Assembly: GCA_016717165.1 (NCBI GenBank)
Contig: JADKGA010000002.1
Location: 620,001 to 684,000 of the forward strand
Direction: 5' to 3'
Source of the DNA: Candidatus Lutibacillus vidarii
GTDB lineage: Bacteria > Actinomycetota > Actinomycetes > Actinomycetales > Dermatophilaceae
Length of the DNA stretch: 64,000 nt
Part shown: piece by piece, positions 34,920 through 43,131 of the stretch
How positions within the stretch are numbered: position 1 is the stretch's first letter
Layout: each line of letters opens with the position of its first letter
Notes under the pieces: generated by a model
What the model was told of the DNA's origin: nothing
The model's input: only the letters and a program-made list of their open reading frames with translations
Databases searched by the model: none
Made by a program: the position numbers and the translations under genes

Positions 34920-36233
34920 TCAGGGCAGCGCCGCCCCCGGGAAGTGGGCGTTGACCGCGTCACGGCCGCGGACCGTGCCGCCGATCTGGCACAGGACGCC
35001 GATCCCGCCGAGCCAGACCCGGTGGATGAGCAGGTAGTCCGGCGGCAGGTTGAGCTTCATGCCCACGGTGTAGTTGGGTCGGCGCGGGTCGTTGATGTGC
35101 GCGAAGACCTCGCGTAGCCAGGCCCTGCTGAAGGTGAACTCGGGTCCGGACAGAGGGTCGAGGAAGGGCTCGAGGTACTCCAGCAGGCGGTCCGGGTCGA
35201 TATCGATGGTCGAACGGACGAAGCCGATCTCGCGGAGTCGGTCGAGGACCTTGGCCGCCTCGCCCGTGACGGCAAGGGTGACCAGGTCGCCCATCTCGGG
35301 GGGAAGACCGTCCGGGAGCCGGTTGCAGGCGCCGAAGTCCATCACGCCGAGCCGTCCCTGGGGGGTCATCCGGAAGTTTCCGGGGTGCGGGTCGGCGTGC
35401 AGCACCCCGGCCCGGCCTGGCCCCGAGAGGAGGAAGTCCATGTACCTCCCCGCCGCCAGGTCGCGCTCGGCCTTGCTGCCGGAGGCGATCACCCTGGAGA
35501 GCGGGTCGCCGTCGAGCCACTCGCTGACGATGACGTGCTCGGTGCCGTGGACGACATGGGGGATGTGCACCTGCGGATCGCCGTCGTAGGCGGCCGCGAA
35601 GGTCTCCTGGTGGTTGGCCTCGATCCGGTAGTCGAGCTCCTCCTTCATCCGTTCCCGCAGCTCGTCGAGGATGGGCTTGACCTCGATGCCGGGGATCCAC
35701 GAGGTGGCGACCCGGGCGACCCGGCTGATCTGCTGGAGGTCGCCCATGAGCGCCTTCCCGGCGCCCGGGTACTGGACCTTGACCGCGACGACGCGCCCGT
35801 CGCGCCATACCGCGCGGTGGACCTGACCGATCGACGCGGCGGCGACCGGAGTGTCGTCGAAGGAGGCGAACCGGCGCCGCCACCGCGGGCCGAGCTCTTG
35901 GGTGAGCACGGCGTGGACTCGGTCCGGGGGCAGCGGCGGGGCGCTGTCCTGGAGCTTGGTGAGGGTGGCGCGGTATGGGCCGGCGATCTCCTCCGGCAGC
36001 GCCGACTCGAAGATCGACATCGCCTGGCCGAACTTCATCGCCCCGCCCTTGAGCTCGCCGAGCGTGGCGAAGAGCTGCTGGGCGGTGCGGGCCTGCAGCT
36101 CCGCAGCGACTGCCTCGGCCGGTGCGCCCCCGACCCGGCGGCCCAGTCCCCAGGCCGCGCGACCGGCATACCCGACGGGCAGCGCGGCCAGCTTGGCCGC
36201 CCGAGTCACCGCCTTGCGGGGGATGTCGCTCAC
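34920..36233 (-). CDS. ABC1/UbiB-family atypical kinase
   Basis: A 437-residue ABC1 (AarF/UbiB/ADCK) protein. Motifs: KFGQAMS (the KxGQ signature, about 68), AAASIGQVHRAVW (Ala-rich loop), VVAVKVQYPG (catalytic Lys), VLHADPHPGNF and LGVMDFGACN (metal Asp). All conserved residues are intact. The family supports isoprenoid or quinone lipid handling and resembles Rv3197. Rv3197, from memory, lies beside whiB7 and has been tied to macrolide tolerance. GTG 36233 follows GGCGGAG and overlaps the ThiF-like stop by 4 bp. Confidence 0.9.
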   Translation of the reverse strand: MSDIPRKAVTRAAKLAALPVGYAGRAAWGLGRRVGGAPAEAVAAELQARTAQQLFATLGELKGGAMKFGQAMSIFESALPEEIAGPYRATLTKLQDSAPPLPPDRVHAVLTQELGPRWRRRFASFDDTPVAAASIGQVHRAVWRDGRVVAVKVQYPGAGKALMGDLQQISRVARVATSWIPGIEVKPILDELRERMKEELDYRIEANHQETFAAAYDGDPQVHIPHVVHGTEHVIVSEWLDGDPLSRVIASGSKAERDLAAGRYMDFLLSGPGRAGVLHADPHPGNFRMTPQGRLGVMDFGACNRLPDGLPPEMGDLVTLAVTGEAAKVLDRLREIGFVRSTIDIDPDRLLEYLEPFLDPLSGPEFTFSRAWLREVFAHINDPRRPNYTVGMKLNLPPDYLLIHRVWLGGIGVLCQIGGTVRGRDAVNAHFPGAALP

Positions 36234-37336
36234 TCCGCCATTGTGTCCCTTCCTGGTGAACGCGACAGTGCGTATGCCGACGCGGTGTCGGCGCCGCCGT
36301 GGACGTCGACGCGATCGTGCTCCGACGCTCGGGCGGTCGCCGTGGCCGAGCCGTGCGCCGAGCAGTGCGGGTGCCGTGACCAGCGACGTTGCGTGAGGTC
36401 GGGCCACGGGAGGCAGACCTCCAGCGCCATACCGGACGGCGTGGGCTGGCCGTCGAGATAGGTGAAGGTGACCATCGCGACCACCCCGGCGACCAGGTGC
36501 GTGAGCGAGGTCTCAGTCTGGGTAGGGCGGCGTCGGCCTGGTGTCGTCGCCGGGCGCGGCCCGGGGGCGTGCGACTGGGCGACGAGAGCCGGCCAGAGCG
36601 GGTCGCGGTCGGCGCGGAGAAGGTGCTGACAGCTGACGCAGGGGGCGTCCACCGAGATGCCCATGAGCGGGCCGACGGTGACCCGGTGGGGTTCGGCAAC
36701 GACGGGCAGGTGGGCGACACCGCGGCGCTGCCACGGGGTCGCGCGGTCGGGGGTGAGGACGTTCGACGCGGTAAGGATGACGAGGTCGGGGGTGGTGCTG
36801 GGGTGCTGCGGCGGGCGGCCGGAGCGCAGGTCGAGGTCGACCTCGTCGACGCTGGACTCCCCGACGAGGACGGTCCCGACGCCACCGGCCCGCAGCGCCG
36901 TGGCGACGGTGTGGGGGAGCGGCCCGGTCCCGTCGACGAGGACGCAGGAGTGGGCCCGTTCGGCGACATAGTGGAGGCCGTCGATGCCCTCGGCGTAGAC
37001 CATCCCCAGGGCGTGCGCGTCGACGCCGAGGTCGCCGGCGGCCAGGGCGGGGGGTAGCTGCGCCAGATGGGCCCGGTCGATGGTGCCCGGGACGAGGAGG
37101 TGAGCGCCGCCGAGGAGGTCGAGGATGGCGTCGAGCCGTGCTGGGTCGACCTGGTGGAAGGTGGCCAGCGCGCGACGGGTCCGGGTGCCGTCCAGCCCGA
37201 GGACGAGGCCGACCTCGCGCTCGGTCAGCCCCTCGAGGACGACCGCCCCGGGGCCGGGGTCCAGGCCGAACTGCACCGCTGCCTTCCCGCGGCGCAACGG
37301 CCGCAGATGCGGCTTGATCCGGGGGCGGGGCGTCAT
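36230..37336 (-). CDS. ThiF/E1-like protein of unknown function
   Basis: A 368-residue protein with a central Rossmann segment SCVLVDGTGPLPHTVATALR and VGTVLVGESSVDEVD (about 130-165), and a cysteine pair in APCVSCQHLLR. It resembles TOMM-type or ThiF-like E1 proteins, but the usual SNLxRQ motif is missing and the second zinc site is reduced to HPHCSAH. Full adenylating activity is therefore doubtful. It is the first gene of the unit ending in the ABC1 kinase (4-bp overlap). A DnaA-box palindrome lies 37 bp upstream of its ATG. Confidence 0.65.
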   Translation of the reverse strand: MTPRPRIKPHLRPLRRGKAAVQFGLDPGPGAVVLEGLTEREVGLVLGLDGTRTRRALATFHQVDPARLDAILDLLGGAHLLVPGTIDRAHLAQLPPALAAGDLGVDAHALGMVYAEGIDGLHYVAERAHSCVLVDGTGPLPHTVATALRAGGVGTVLVGESSVDEVDLDLRSGRPPQHPSTTPDLVILTASNVLTPDRATPWQRRGVAHLPVVAEPHRVTVGPLMGISVDAPCVSCQHLLRADRDPLWPALVAQSHAPGPRPATTPGRRRPTQTETSLTHLVAGVVAMVTFTYLDGQPTPSGMALEVCLPWPDLTQRRWSRHPHCSAHGSATATARASEHDRVDVHGGADTASAYALSRSPGRDTMAE

Positions 37337-37373
37337 ACGGGAAGGGTCGCAGACCCCCGCCCCTCAGCCGCAG

Positions 37374-37463
37374 TTATCCACAGCCCCACCCCCTACCCCC
37401 TCAAAGACACACCTTTAGAAGCCTTCTAAAGGTGTGTCTTTGAGGGGGTAGGGGTGTGGATAA
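37374..37463. repeat. DnaA-box-flanked palindrome, copy 1
   Basis: A perfect 32-bp-arm palindrome is centred on 37422. The inner arm CAAAGACACACCTTTAGAAG (37402-37421) is the conserved core and CCCCTACCCCCT with AGGGGGTAGGGG extends it. Perfect DnaA boxes lie outside in inverted order: TTATCCACA (37374-37382) and TGTGGATAA (37455-37463). It sits between the terminator of the DUF5679 gene and the start of the ThiF-like gene, that is, in a promoter region, and is AT-richer than its surroundings. Confidence 0.92.
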
Positions 37464-37472
37464 ACATGACAA

Positions 37473-37503
37473 CGGGGCGTTCCGCGTGATGCGGAACGCC
37501 CCG
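37473..37503 (-). terminator. Terminator hairpin of the DUF5679 gene
   Basis: CGGGGCGTTCCGC (37473-37485) pairs perfectly with GCGGAACGCCCCG (37491-37503) around a 5-nt loop. Read on the minus strand it lies 17 nt past the stop and is followed by TTGT. Confidence 0.75.
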
Positions 37504-37520
37504 GAAGAAGTCAGGAGCCG

Positions 37521-37676
37521 TCAGGCCTTGCCGAGGATGCGGTTGAGGTTGGTGCCGCAGTCCGGGCACTTGCCCTTCGCCATCCGGCGACCGTTCTCGC
37601 TGACGACGACGTGGCCCTCGGCGGTCTTCTTCGCCTTGCACTTCACGCAGTAGAACTCGTAGGTCTCGCTGGCCAT
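37521..37676 (-). CDS. DUF5679-family zinc-ribbon miniprotein
   Basis: A 51-residue protein found by reading the minus strand: MASETYEFYCVKCKAKKTAE, then VSENGRRMAKGKCPDCGTNL. Two CxxC pairs (YCVKCK, KCPDCG) make a zinc ribbon. The ATG at 37676 has AAGGAG nine bases upstream, and a strong hairpin follows the stop. This fits the small DUF5679 family common in actinobacteria; its function is unknown, and a nucleic-acid-binding role is a guess from charge. Confidence 0.85.
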   Translation of the reverse strand: MASETYEFYCVKCKAKKTAEGHVVVSENGRRMAKGKCPDCGTNLNRILGKA

Positions 37677-37821
37677 TGGCCGTTTCTCCTTGTCTCACGC
37701 TGCCGCAGAATCGCGGTGGGCTGAAGCCACCATAAACCAGGTTCGGCCACCAGCCACGCACGTGGCGCGGAGCACGAACGGGTGTCGTCCACGGGCGAGT
37801 CGGAAAGCGTACGGTGGAGGG

Positions 37822-38499
37822 GTGGGCGAAGTCGTGGTGCGTCGGAGCACGCGGAGGCGGCGGACCGTGAGCGCCTACCGCGACGGCGAGCGCACGATCG
37901 TCCTCATCCCGGCCCGGTTCTCCGCGGCCGAGGAACGTCAGTGGGTCACGACGATGGTCCGGCGGTTGGAGACCGGGGAGGCCCGCCGCCGCCCCGACGA
38001 CGCCCGCCTGTCCACCCGCGCGGCCGAGCTCTCCCGCGCCTACCTGGGCGGTCGGGCCCGCCCCACCTCGGTCCGCTGGGTCACCAACCAGAACCGCCGG
38101 TGGGGGTCGTGCAGCCCCGCCGAGGGCACCATCCGGCTGTCCACGCGCCTGCGCGGTATGCCGGCCTACGTCCTCGACTACGTGCTGCTCCACGAGCTGG
38201 CGCACCTGCTCGCCCCGGGTCATGACGAGGCCTTCTGGGAGCTCCTCCAGGGCTACCCCCGGCTGGAGCGGGCCCGCGGCTACCTCGAGGGGGTCTCGGC
38301 GGCCGCCGGACTGGCGATGTCCGACGACGGCGACGACCTGCACGGACCTCGCCGACCTGCACGGACGTCGCCGAACTGCGCGGCTGTCAGCGGGCCATCG
38401 CCGCGAGCGCCGCGGCGACCAAGGGAGCCACATCGGCGTCCGCCCCGCCCGGGAGGGCATCGACCGGGAACCACCGCACGTCCGTCGACTCGGCGCTGA
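37822..38499 (+). CDS. YgjP-like M48-type metallopeptidase
   Basis: A 225-residue protein of the YgjP/DUF45 family. The core is RWVTNQNRRWGSCSPAEGTI (about 90) and the zinc motif VLLHELAHLLAPGHDEAFW (HELAH about 130), with the third ligand His six residues on. The last 50 residues are Pro/Arg-rich, and the reading frame overlaps the 3' end of the convergent Nudix gene by 113 bp, so this tail may be a by-product of a lost stop. GTG 37822 lies very close to its GGAGG; the GTG at 37834 is an alternative. Confidence 0.85.
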   Translation: MGEVVVRRSTRRRRTVSAYRDGERTIVLIPARFSAAEERQWVTTMVRRLETGEARRRPDDARLSTRAAELSRAYLGGRARPTSVRWVTNQNRRWGSCSPAEGTIRLSTRLRGMPAYVLDYVLLHELAHLLAPGHDEAFWELLQGYPRLERARGYLEGVSAAAGLAMSDDGDDLHGPRRPARTSPNCAAVSGPSPRAPRRPREPHRRPPRPGGHRPGTTARPSTRR

Positions 38500-38965
38500 C
38501 GGTGGCCCCGAGATCGCCGGTCGCGACGGCCGCGTACCGCACGTCGAGGTGCTCGCGACAGCTCCCGAACGCCCCCGACAAGGTATGCCGGTCCAGGTGG
38601 ACCGGGCCGGGGAGCAGGGTCAGCTCGCTCAGGCCCGACTCCTCGAGGCCTTCGCGCAGCGCAGCGTGCGGCAGGTCGACGTCGGTGGGCTCGATGTGCC
38701 CGCCCATCTGGAACCACCGCTGCGCCTTGGCGTGCAAGGTGAGCAGCACGTGCTCCGCGGGCGGGTCGAGGATGAGCAGACTGGCGGTGAGATGGGCCGG
38801 CGGGCCGCTGCGCCAGAGCGCGTCCGGGTGGACTCGAAGGTGCTCGAGGTACTCGGCGCGGAGACGGACCTGGTCAGGGGTGGGTGCGCCCCACGCCGAG
38901 AGGCGGTGCCGCGCATCGGCGTGCAGGCGCAGCAGGCCGGGGGGTATTGGTTCGCGGTTCGGCAT
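38387..38965 (-). CDS. Nudix hydrolase
   Basis: A 192-residue Nudix protein. The box is GGHIEPTDVDLPHAALREGL with EESGL following, matching Gx5Ex7REUxEExGU. The N-terminal part LHADARHRLSAWGAPTPDQ and the ending TDVRWFPVDALP are common to a group of actinobacterial Nudix proteins with unknown substrate. Its 3' end runs antisense through the metallopeptidase tail. Confidence 0.87.
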   Translation of the reverse strand: MPNREPIPPGLLRLHADARHRLSAWGAPTPDQVRLRAEYLEHLRVHPDALWRSGPPAHLTASLLILDPPAEHVLLTLHAKAQRWFQMGGHIEPTDVDLPHAALREGLEESGLSELTLLPGPVHLDRHTLSGAFGSCREHLDVRYAAVATGDLGATVSAESTDVRWFPVDALPGGADADVAPLVAAALAAMAR

Positions 38966-38986
38966 ACGGGAAGTCGGCGTTCGACG

Positions 38987-40492
38987 TCAGGAGGGGGACG
39001 GCGGCTCGTCGCCTGCGCCCGAGCCGGCGGGCCCGGCGGACCCCTCGGCGTCGGTGAGGAACTGCTCGAGCTCGGCGTCGAAGGAGTCGGTTGCGTCCGC
39101 GCGGACCCGGTCGACATAGCCGAGCGGGTCGTCGAGGTCGGCGACGGTCGGCGCGATATCGGGGTGAGCCCAGCGGGAGTCGCGGGCGGCGATCCCGGCG
39201 TCCGCCTCGACCGCGGCCCAGAGGTTCGCCGCGTCGCGGAGCCGACGGGGCCGCAGCTCGAGCCCGACGAGCGCGACGAAGGCCTTCTCCGCGGGGCCCC
39301 CCGCGCGGCGCCTACGGGCGGCTTCGCCGAGCGCGTCGGCGTGCGGCAGGTGCGGGGCGACCGCGGCTGCGGTGACATGGTCGACCCACCCCTCGACGAG
39401 GGCGAGCAGGGTCTCGAGCCGGCCGAGCGCCACCTGCTGGGCCGGGGTGGGAGTGGGGGCGAAGATCCGGTCCTGGACGGCGGCGCGGATCGAGTCCAGG
39501 TCGGGCTCGCCGCCTGACCCCAGGTCCAGGCCCGCGACGGCGGACTCGATGGCATCGGTGTCGATCCGGATCTCCCTGGCGTAGTCCTGGACCGCCCCGA
39601 CCAGTGCCGGCCCGAGCCACGCCACGCCCTCGAACAACCGGGCCCGCGCGGCCTCGCGCACCGCGAGATAGAGCCGCACCTCCGACTCGTCGAGCTCCAG
39701 GCCGGCCGCAAGCGCCGCGACATTCGCCGGCAGCAGGGCGATCGCCCCGTCGGCGAGCAAGGGGAGCCCGACCTCGGTCCCGGAGACCATGTCGGTCGCG
39801 AGGGTGCCGACCGCCTGACCGGTCTGGCCGGCGACGAAGGCGCTGCTCAGCTGGCCCATGAGCGGCTCCATCTGGCGCATCGCGTCGGCCAGGGCCCCGG
39901 GGTTGGCAAGCATCGACGCGAAGCCCTCCGCCCCGGGCAACCCGGCGAGGCCCTCGGGCAGCTCGAGACCCTCGAGATCCCCCGGCGACAGCGACCCCAG
40001 CTGGTCGACCTGGCGGCGCAGGGCGGTGGTGATGGCGCCGCTGATCCCGCCGGCGACCGGCTGGACCAGCTCGTCCCACTGGCTCATCGTCGCGTCCACC
40101 CACTCGGCCCGGCTGAGGGCCCGCGCCGACCCGGTGGGGGCGCCGATCGTCGTCATCGGGTCGAGCCAGAGCTGGGCAACGGCCACCGCGTCGGCGACCG
40201 CGCGCCGGGCCGGCTCCGGGACGACCGGGTCGGGACCTGCCGCAGCGGCGGCAGCGCGCGCGGCATCCCGGGCGGTCTGGGCCGGGGTGGGCCGGGTCGC
40301 GGGGTTGAGGAAGGTCCGCAGCGAGGCACCCATCGCCGCCATGACGGTGGGGTCGCTCGGGTCGACGCCCATGCCGCGCAAGGTGGCCGCGACCTGCGGG
40401 TCGGCCGCGCCGCCGCGCAGCATCCGCTCGATCATCGCGGCGAGGTCGGCCGGCTGGTTCGGGTCGCCGGCGCCGGGCGAGGTGGGGTCCAT
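38987..40492 (-). CDS. DUF2342 zinc-dependent-metalloprotease-like protein
   Basis: A 501-residue protein with the DUF2342 pattern: QLWLDPMT, SRAEWVDATMSQWDELVQPV, GQLSSAFVAGQTGQAVGTLA and LELDESEVRLYLAVREAARA. Family members are annotated as zinc-dependent metalloproteases or linked to F420 biosynthesis. No HExxH is present here, and the expected REAAHxRLF region reads REAARARLFEG, so a protease role is doubtful. The ATG at 40492 follows AGGAG; the longer reading to 40633 is rejected. Neighbour order matches Rv3195. Confidence 0.82.
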   Translation of the reverse strand: MDPTSPGAGDPNQPADLAAMIERMLRGGAADPQVAATLRGMGVDPSDPTVMAAMGASLRTFLNPATRPTPAQTARDAARAAAAAAGPDPVVPEPARRAVADAVAVAQLWLDPMTTIGAPTGSARALSRAEWVDATMSQWDELVQPVAGGISGAITTALRRQVDQLGSLSPGDLEGLELPEGLAGLPGAEGFASMLANPGALADAMRQMEPLMGQLSSAFVAGQTGQAVGTLATDMVSGTEVGLPLLADGAIALLPANVAALAAGLELDESEVRLYLAVREAARARLFEGVAWLGPALVGAVQDYAREIRIDTDAIESAVAGLDLGSGGEPDLDSIRAAVQDRIFAPTPTPAQQVALGRLETLLALVEGWVDHVTAAAVAPHLPHADALGEAARRRRAGGPAEKAFVALVGLELRPRRLRDAANLWAAVEADAGIAARDSRWAHPDIAPTVADLDDPLGYVDRVRADATDSFDAELEQFLTDAEGSAGPAGSGAGDEPPSPS

Positions 40493-40834
40493 GGGTGGCT
40501 CCTGCATGACGGTGGGTCCACCAGTGCAACCACCTGGCGTCAGGAATCGTTCCGTTCCCACCGTATGCCGCCCCGCGGTCTCCGGTGTCCGGAGGTGCTG
40601 GGCCGGCCCGGCGTCAGGGGTGAGCGGGATCACCTCCTGCGCCGGAGCAGGTCCACACGATAGGGCGCCGGCGACACAAGGGCGGCGTCCTGATCATGGC
40701 CTGCCTCGGCATACCGGTGCACGACATACCGGTGGGGGGCACTTCGGCATACGCAGGTCTGTAGGACACAATGCAGCCTGACCCACGCCCGAGCCGGTCG
40801 CCGGCCCGCCCCTTCGTCAAGGAGACCCGACGCC
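40493..40834. other. Intergenic region between DUF2342 and moaE genes
   Basis: About 340 bp between divergent genes with no convincing ORF. It contains two direct copies of CATACCGGTG (about 40713-40734) and another GGCATAC nearby, and AAGGAG before the moaE GTG. No clean promoter pair was identified. Confidence 0.5.
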
Positions 40835-41272
40835 GTGACCTCGCAGCCGGCCGCAGAGGTGGTGCTCGCCGCAATCAGCGCCGAGCCGCTGTCGGTCGAC
40901 GCGGTGCTCGCGGCCGTGCGCGACCCGCGGGCCGGCGGGGCCGTCGTCTTCGTCGGCGTGGTGCGGGACCACGACCACGGGCGCGGCGTCACGGTGCTGG
41001 AGTACTCCGCGCACCCGGCCGCCCAGGACGCCGCCACGGCCCTGGCGGCCGAGCTCGCACAGCGGGGGGAGGCGGTCCGGATCGCGGTCGTGCACCGCGT
41101 CGGGACTCTCGCCGTCGGTGACCTCGCCGTGGTTGCGGCGGTCAGTGCCGAGCACCGCGCCGAGGCGTTCACCGTCTGTCGGGAGCTGATCGACCGGTTC
41201 AAGGCCGAGGTGCCGGTGTGGAAGCACCAGCACTTCACCGACGGGGGCGACGAGTGGGTGGGTGTCACGTGA
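40835..41272 (+). CDS. moaE: Molybdopterin synthase catalytic subunit
   Basis: A 145-residue MoaE, which with thiocarboxylated MoaD turns cyclic pyranopterin monophosphate into molybdopterin. Seen are GGAVVFVGVVRDHDHGRGV, EYSAHPAAQ, VHRVGTLAVGDLAVVAAVSA and the active-site end LIDRFKAEVPVWKHQHF. All are standard and the length is normal. The GTG start follows AAGGAG. No moaD is adjacent. It overlaps the PDZ protease gene by 4 bp (GTGA). Confidence 0.93.
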   Translation: MTSQPAAEVVLAAISAEPLSVDAVLAAVRDPRAGGAVVFVGVVRDHDHGRGVTVLEYSAHPAAQDAATALAAELAQRGEAVRIAVVHRVGTLAVGDLAVVAAVSAEHRAEAFTVCRELIDRFKAEVPVWKHQHFTDGGDEWVGVT

Positions 41273-42426
41273 GCTCGCCGACCGACCCGGCGGTCGTTCT
41301 CCCCGGTGGCGAACCGGTGCCAGACGGCCCCGGCGATGCGTCGTCGGAGAACCCCGTGGCGGCGGTCGCGCCGGCGTCGCGACGCTCGGTTCGCCTCGTC
41401 GTCGTCGCCGCGGTCACCCTCGCCGTCCTTGCGGTCGCCTCCCTGATCTCCCTCCCGTATGCCGTCGTCAGCCCCGGGCCTGCCGTCAATGTCCTGGGGA
41501 CGGTGCCCCTCAACGGCGAAGACGTCCCGGTGCTGGCGGTTCCGGAGGGGAAGGGCTATCCGACGATCGGGCAGCTCGACCTCACGACGGTACGGATCAG
41601 CGGCGGCCCGGGGTACCGGGTGACGATCTTCGACGTCGTCTACGGCTGGCTGAGCCCGCAGCGCGAGGTCTTCGACGTCGACCAGCTCTTCCCGCCCGCG
41701 GCCACCGCGGAGCAGGTCCAGCAGGAGGGCGCCGCGGAGATGCGCGACTCGCAGGGGGAGGCCGCCGCGGTGGCGGAGCGGGCCCTCGGTCTCACCGTGC
41801 CGGAACGGCTCGCCATCGTCGGCTTCGCGCCGGGGTCCAAGGCCAAGGACTTCCTGGCGGTCGGGGACGTGCTCCTGTCGGTCGGCGGGGTCGCCGTGAC
41901 GACCGGCGACCAGGTGCGGACCGAGCTGCAGAAGGTCGCCGCCGGATCGACCGCGAAGGTCGAAGTCGAGCGCAAGGGCGCCCAGCAGATCGTTGAGGTC
42001 CCCGCGTACGCGAACCAGGGCCGGATCGTCCTCGGCATCTCGCTGGGGATCACCCAGGACCTGCCGGTGCCGGTGACCTTCAACGCCGGCAGCATCGGCG
42101 GCCCCTCGGCCGGGCTGATGTTCGCCCTGTCGGTCTACGACAAGCTCACGCCCGGCGCCTTGACCGGTGGGGCCTTCATCGCGGGGACCGGCACCATCGA
42201 TGCCGCGGGTCGGGTCGGCCCGATCGGAGGGATCCGGCAGAAGATGTATGGCGCTCAGGAGTCCGGCTCTCTGTGGTTCCTCGCGCCTGCGGACAACTGC
42301 CCGGACGTGGTCGACCACGTGCCCGACGGGCTGCGGGTGGTGAAGGTGTCGACCTTCGCGGACGGCCTCGCGGCGGTCAAGGCCATCGCGTCAGGGACCG
42401 GCTCGACCCTCCCCACCTGTGGATAA
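41269..42426 (+). CDS. PDZ-domain Lon-like membrane serine protease
   Basis: A 385-residue protein: one N-terminal transmembrane helix (about 42-62, VRLVVVAAVTLAVLAVASLI), a PDZ domain (about 180-245, VGDVLLSVGGVAV), and a C-terminal Lon-type protease domain. The Ser is in IGGPSAGLMFAL (about 279) and the Lys in IGGIRQKMYGA (about 325), the Ser-Lys dyad. This is the Rv3194c/YlbL type. The TAA stop is part of a DnaA-box 9-mer of palindrome copy 2. Confidence 0.92.
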   Translation: MSSPTDPAVVLPGGEPVPDGPGDASSENPVAAVAPASRRSVRLVVVAAVTLAVLAVASLISLPYAVVSPGPAVNVLGTVPLNGEDVPVLAVPEGKGYPTIGQLDLTTVRISGGPGYRVTIFDVVYGWLSPQREVFDVDQLFPPAATAEQVQQEGAAEMRDSQGEAAAVAERALGLTVPERLAIVGFAPGSKAKDFLAVGDVLLSVGGVAVTTGDQVRTELQKVAAGSTAKVEVERKGAQQIVEVPAYANQGRIVLGISLGITQDLPVPVTFNAGSIGGPSAGLMFALSVYDKLTPGALTGGAFIAGTGTIDAAGRVGPIGGIRQKMYGAQESGSLWFLAPADNCPDVVDHVPDGLRVVKVSTFADGLAAVKAIASGTGSTLPTCG

Positions 42427-42484
42427 CCCGCAAAGACACACCTTTAGAAGCGTTCTAAAGGTGTGTCTTTGCGGTTATCCACAG
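42418..42484. repeat. DnaA-box-flanked palindrome, copy 2
   Basis: The core CAAAGACACACCTTTAGAA (42431-42449) pairs with TTCTAAAGGTGTGTCTTTG (42453-42471) around GCG, is extended by CCG/CGG, and then pairs again through TGTGGATAA (42418-42426) and TTATCCACA (42475-42483) with one bulged C. Both 9-mers are perfect DnaA boxes but in the opposite order to copy 1. It lies between convergent genes, where it could also act as a bidirectional terminator. Confidence 0.92.
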
Positions 42485-42486
42485 GG

Positions 42487-43002
42487 TTAGGCGTCGAAGG
42501 TGGCCAAGAGCGCTGAGATGAGCCCTGGGGCGATCTCGGTGCCGGTCCCCACGAGGTTGTCCTCGTCGTGGGCCCGCTGGCGCAGCGCACAGATCTGCTC
42601 ACCGGTCCGCAGCACGGCCGCGAGCAGCCGGACGTCCTGGCGCTGCGGGTGGGCAGCCAGGGCCTCCACCGCGGCGTCCGGGTCGCTGGGCAGGCCCGAC
42701 TCCGCCTCCGGCGGGACGACGATCCGCTCCACCGCGAAGGCCGCACCGAGCACCTCATCCGGCCAGGCGATCTGCGCCAGCAGCGCCTCCACCGTGTCAG
42801 CGACGTCGAGGCCCTCCTGCTCCACGGCGCTCAGCGCGTTCGCGGCGGGATCGCCCAGGGTGTCTCGAAGCCCCGGCTCGTGCGCAACGAGGTCCGCCGT
42901 GCTGACCAGCGCGAACAGCCGCGCGGGCTGGTCCCATCCGGCTCGGGCGACATGGCGCTCCACCTCGAGGGCGGCCTGGGTCAGCGGGTCGATGACGGTC
43001 AC
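42487..43002 (-). CDS. PPA1309-family protein
   Basis: A 171-residue protein beginning MTVIDPLTQAALEVERHVAR, with SAVEQEGLDVADTVEALLAQ, WPDEVLGAAFAVERIVVPP and RTGEQICALRQRAHDE. It matches my memory of the PPA1309 family, a conserved actinobacterial protein next to UPF0182 with no known function. The GTG start at 43002 is chosen; the long reading to 43818 is antisense to the UPF0182 gene. Confidence 0.82.
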   Translation of the reverse strand: MTVIDPLTQAALEVERHVARAGWDQPARLFALVSTADLVAHEPGLRDTLGDPAANALSAVEQEGLDVADTVEALLAQIAWPDEVLGAAFAVERIVVPPEAESGLPSDPDAAVEALAAHPQRQDVRLLAAVLRTGEQICALRQRAHDEDNLVGTGTEIAPGLISALLATFDA

Positions 43003-43131
43003 GCCACGATTGTGCCCGGTGAGCTGGCGCCTGGCCGACCCATCGCCGGCTGCGCGCTCCGTCGGCGGCTGACCGACCCATCGAGAGTGCGCAGGTAGGC
43101 TAGGGGTCTTCCGACGTGACGAGGACATAAC

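Noticed and set aside
37374..42484. Replication origin indicated by DnaA boxes
   Set aside because: Only two box pairs 5 kb apart, no box cluster, no AT-rich unwinding region, and none of dnaA, dnaN, recF or gyrB nearby.
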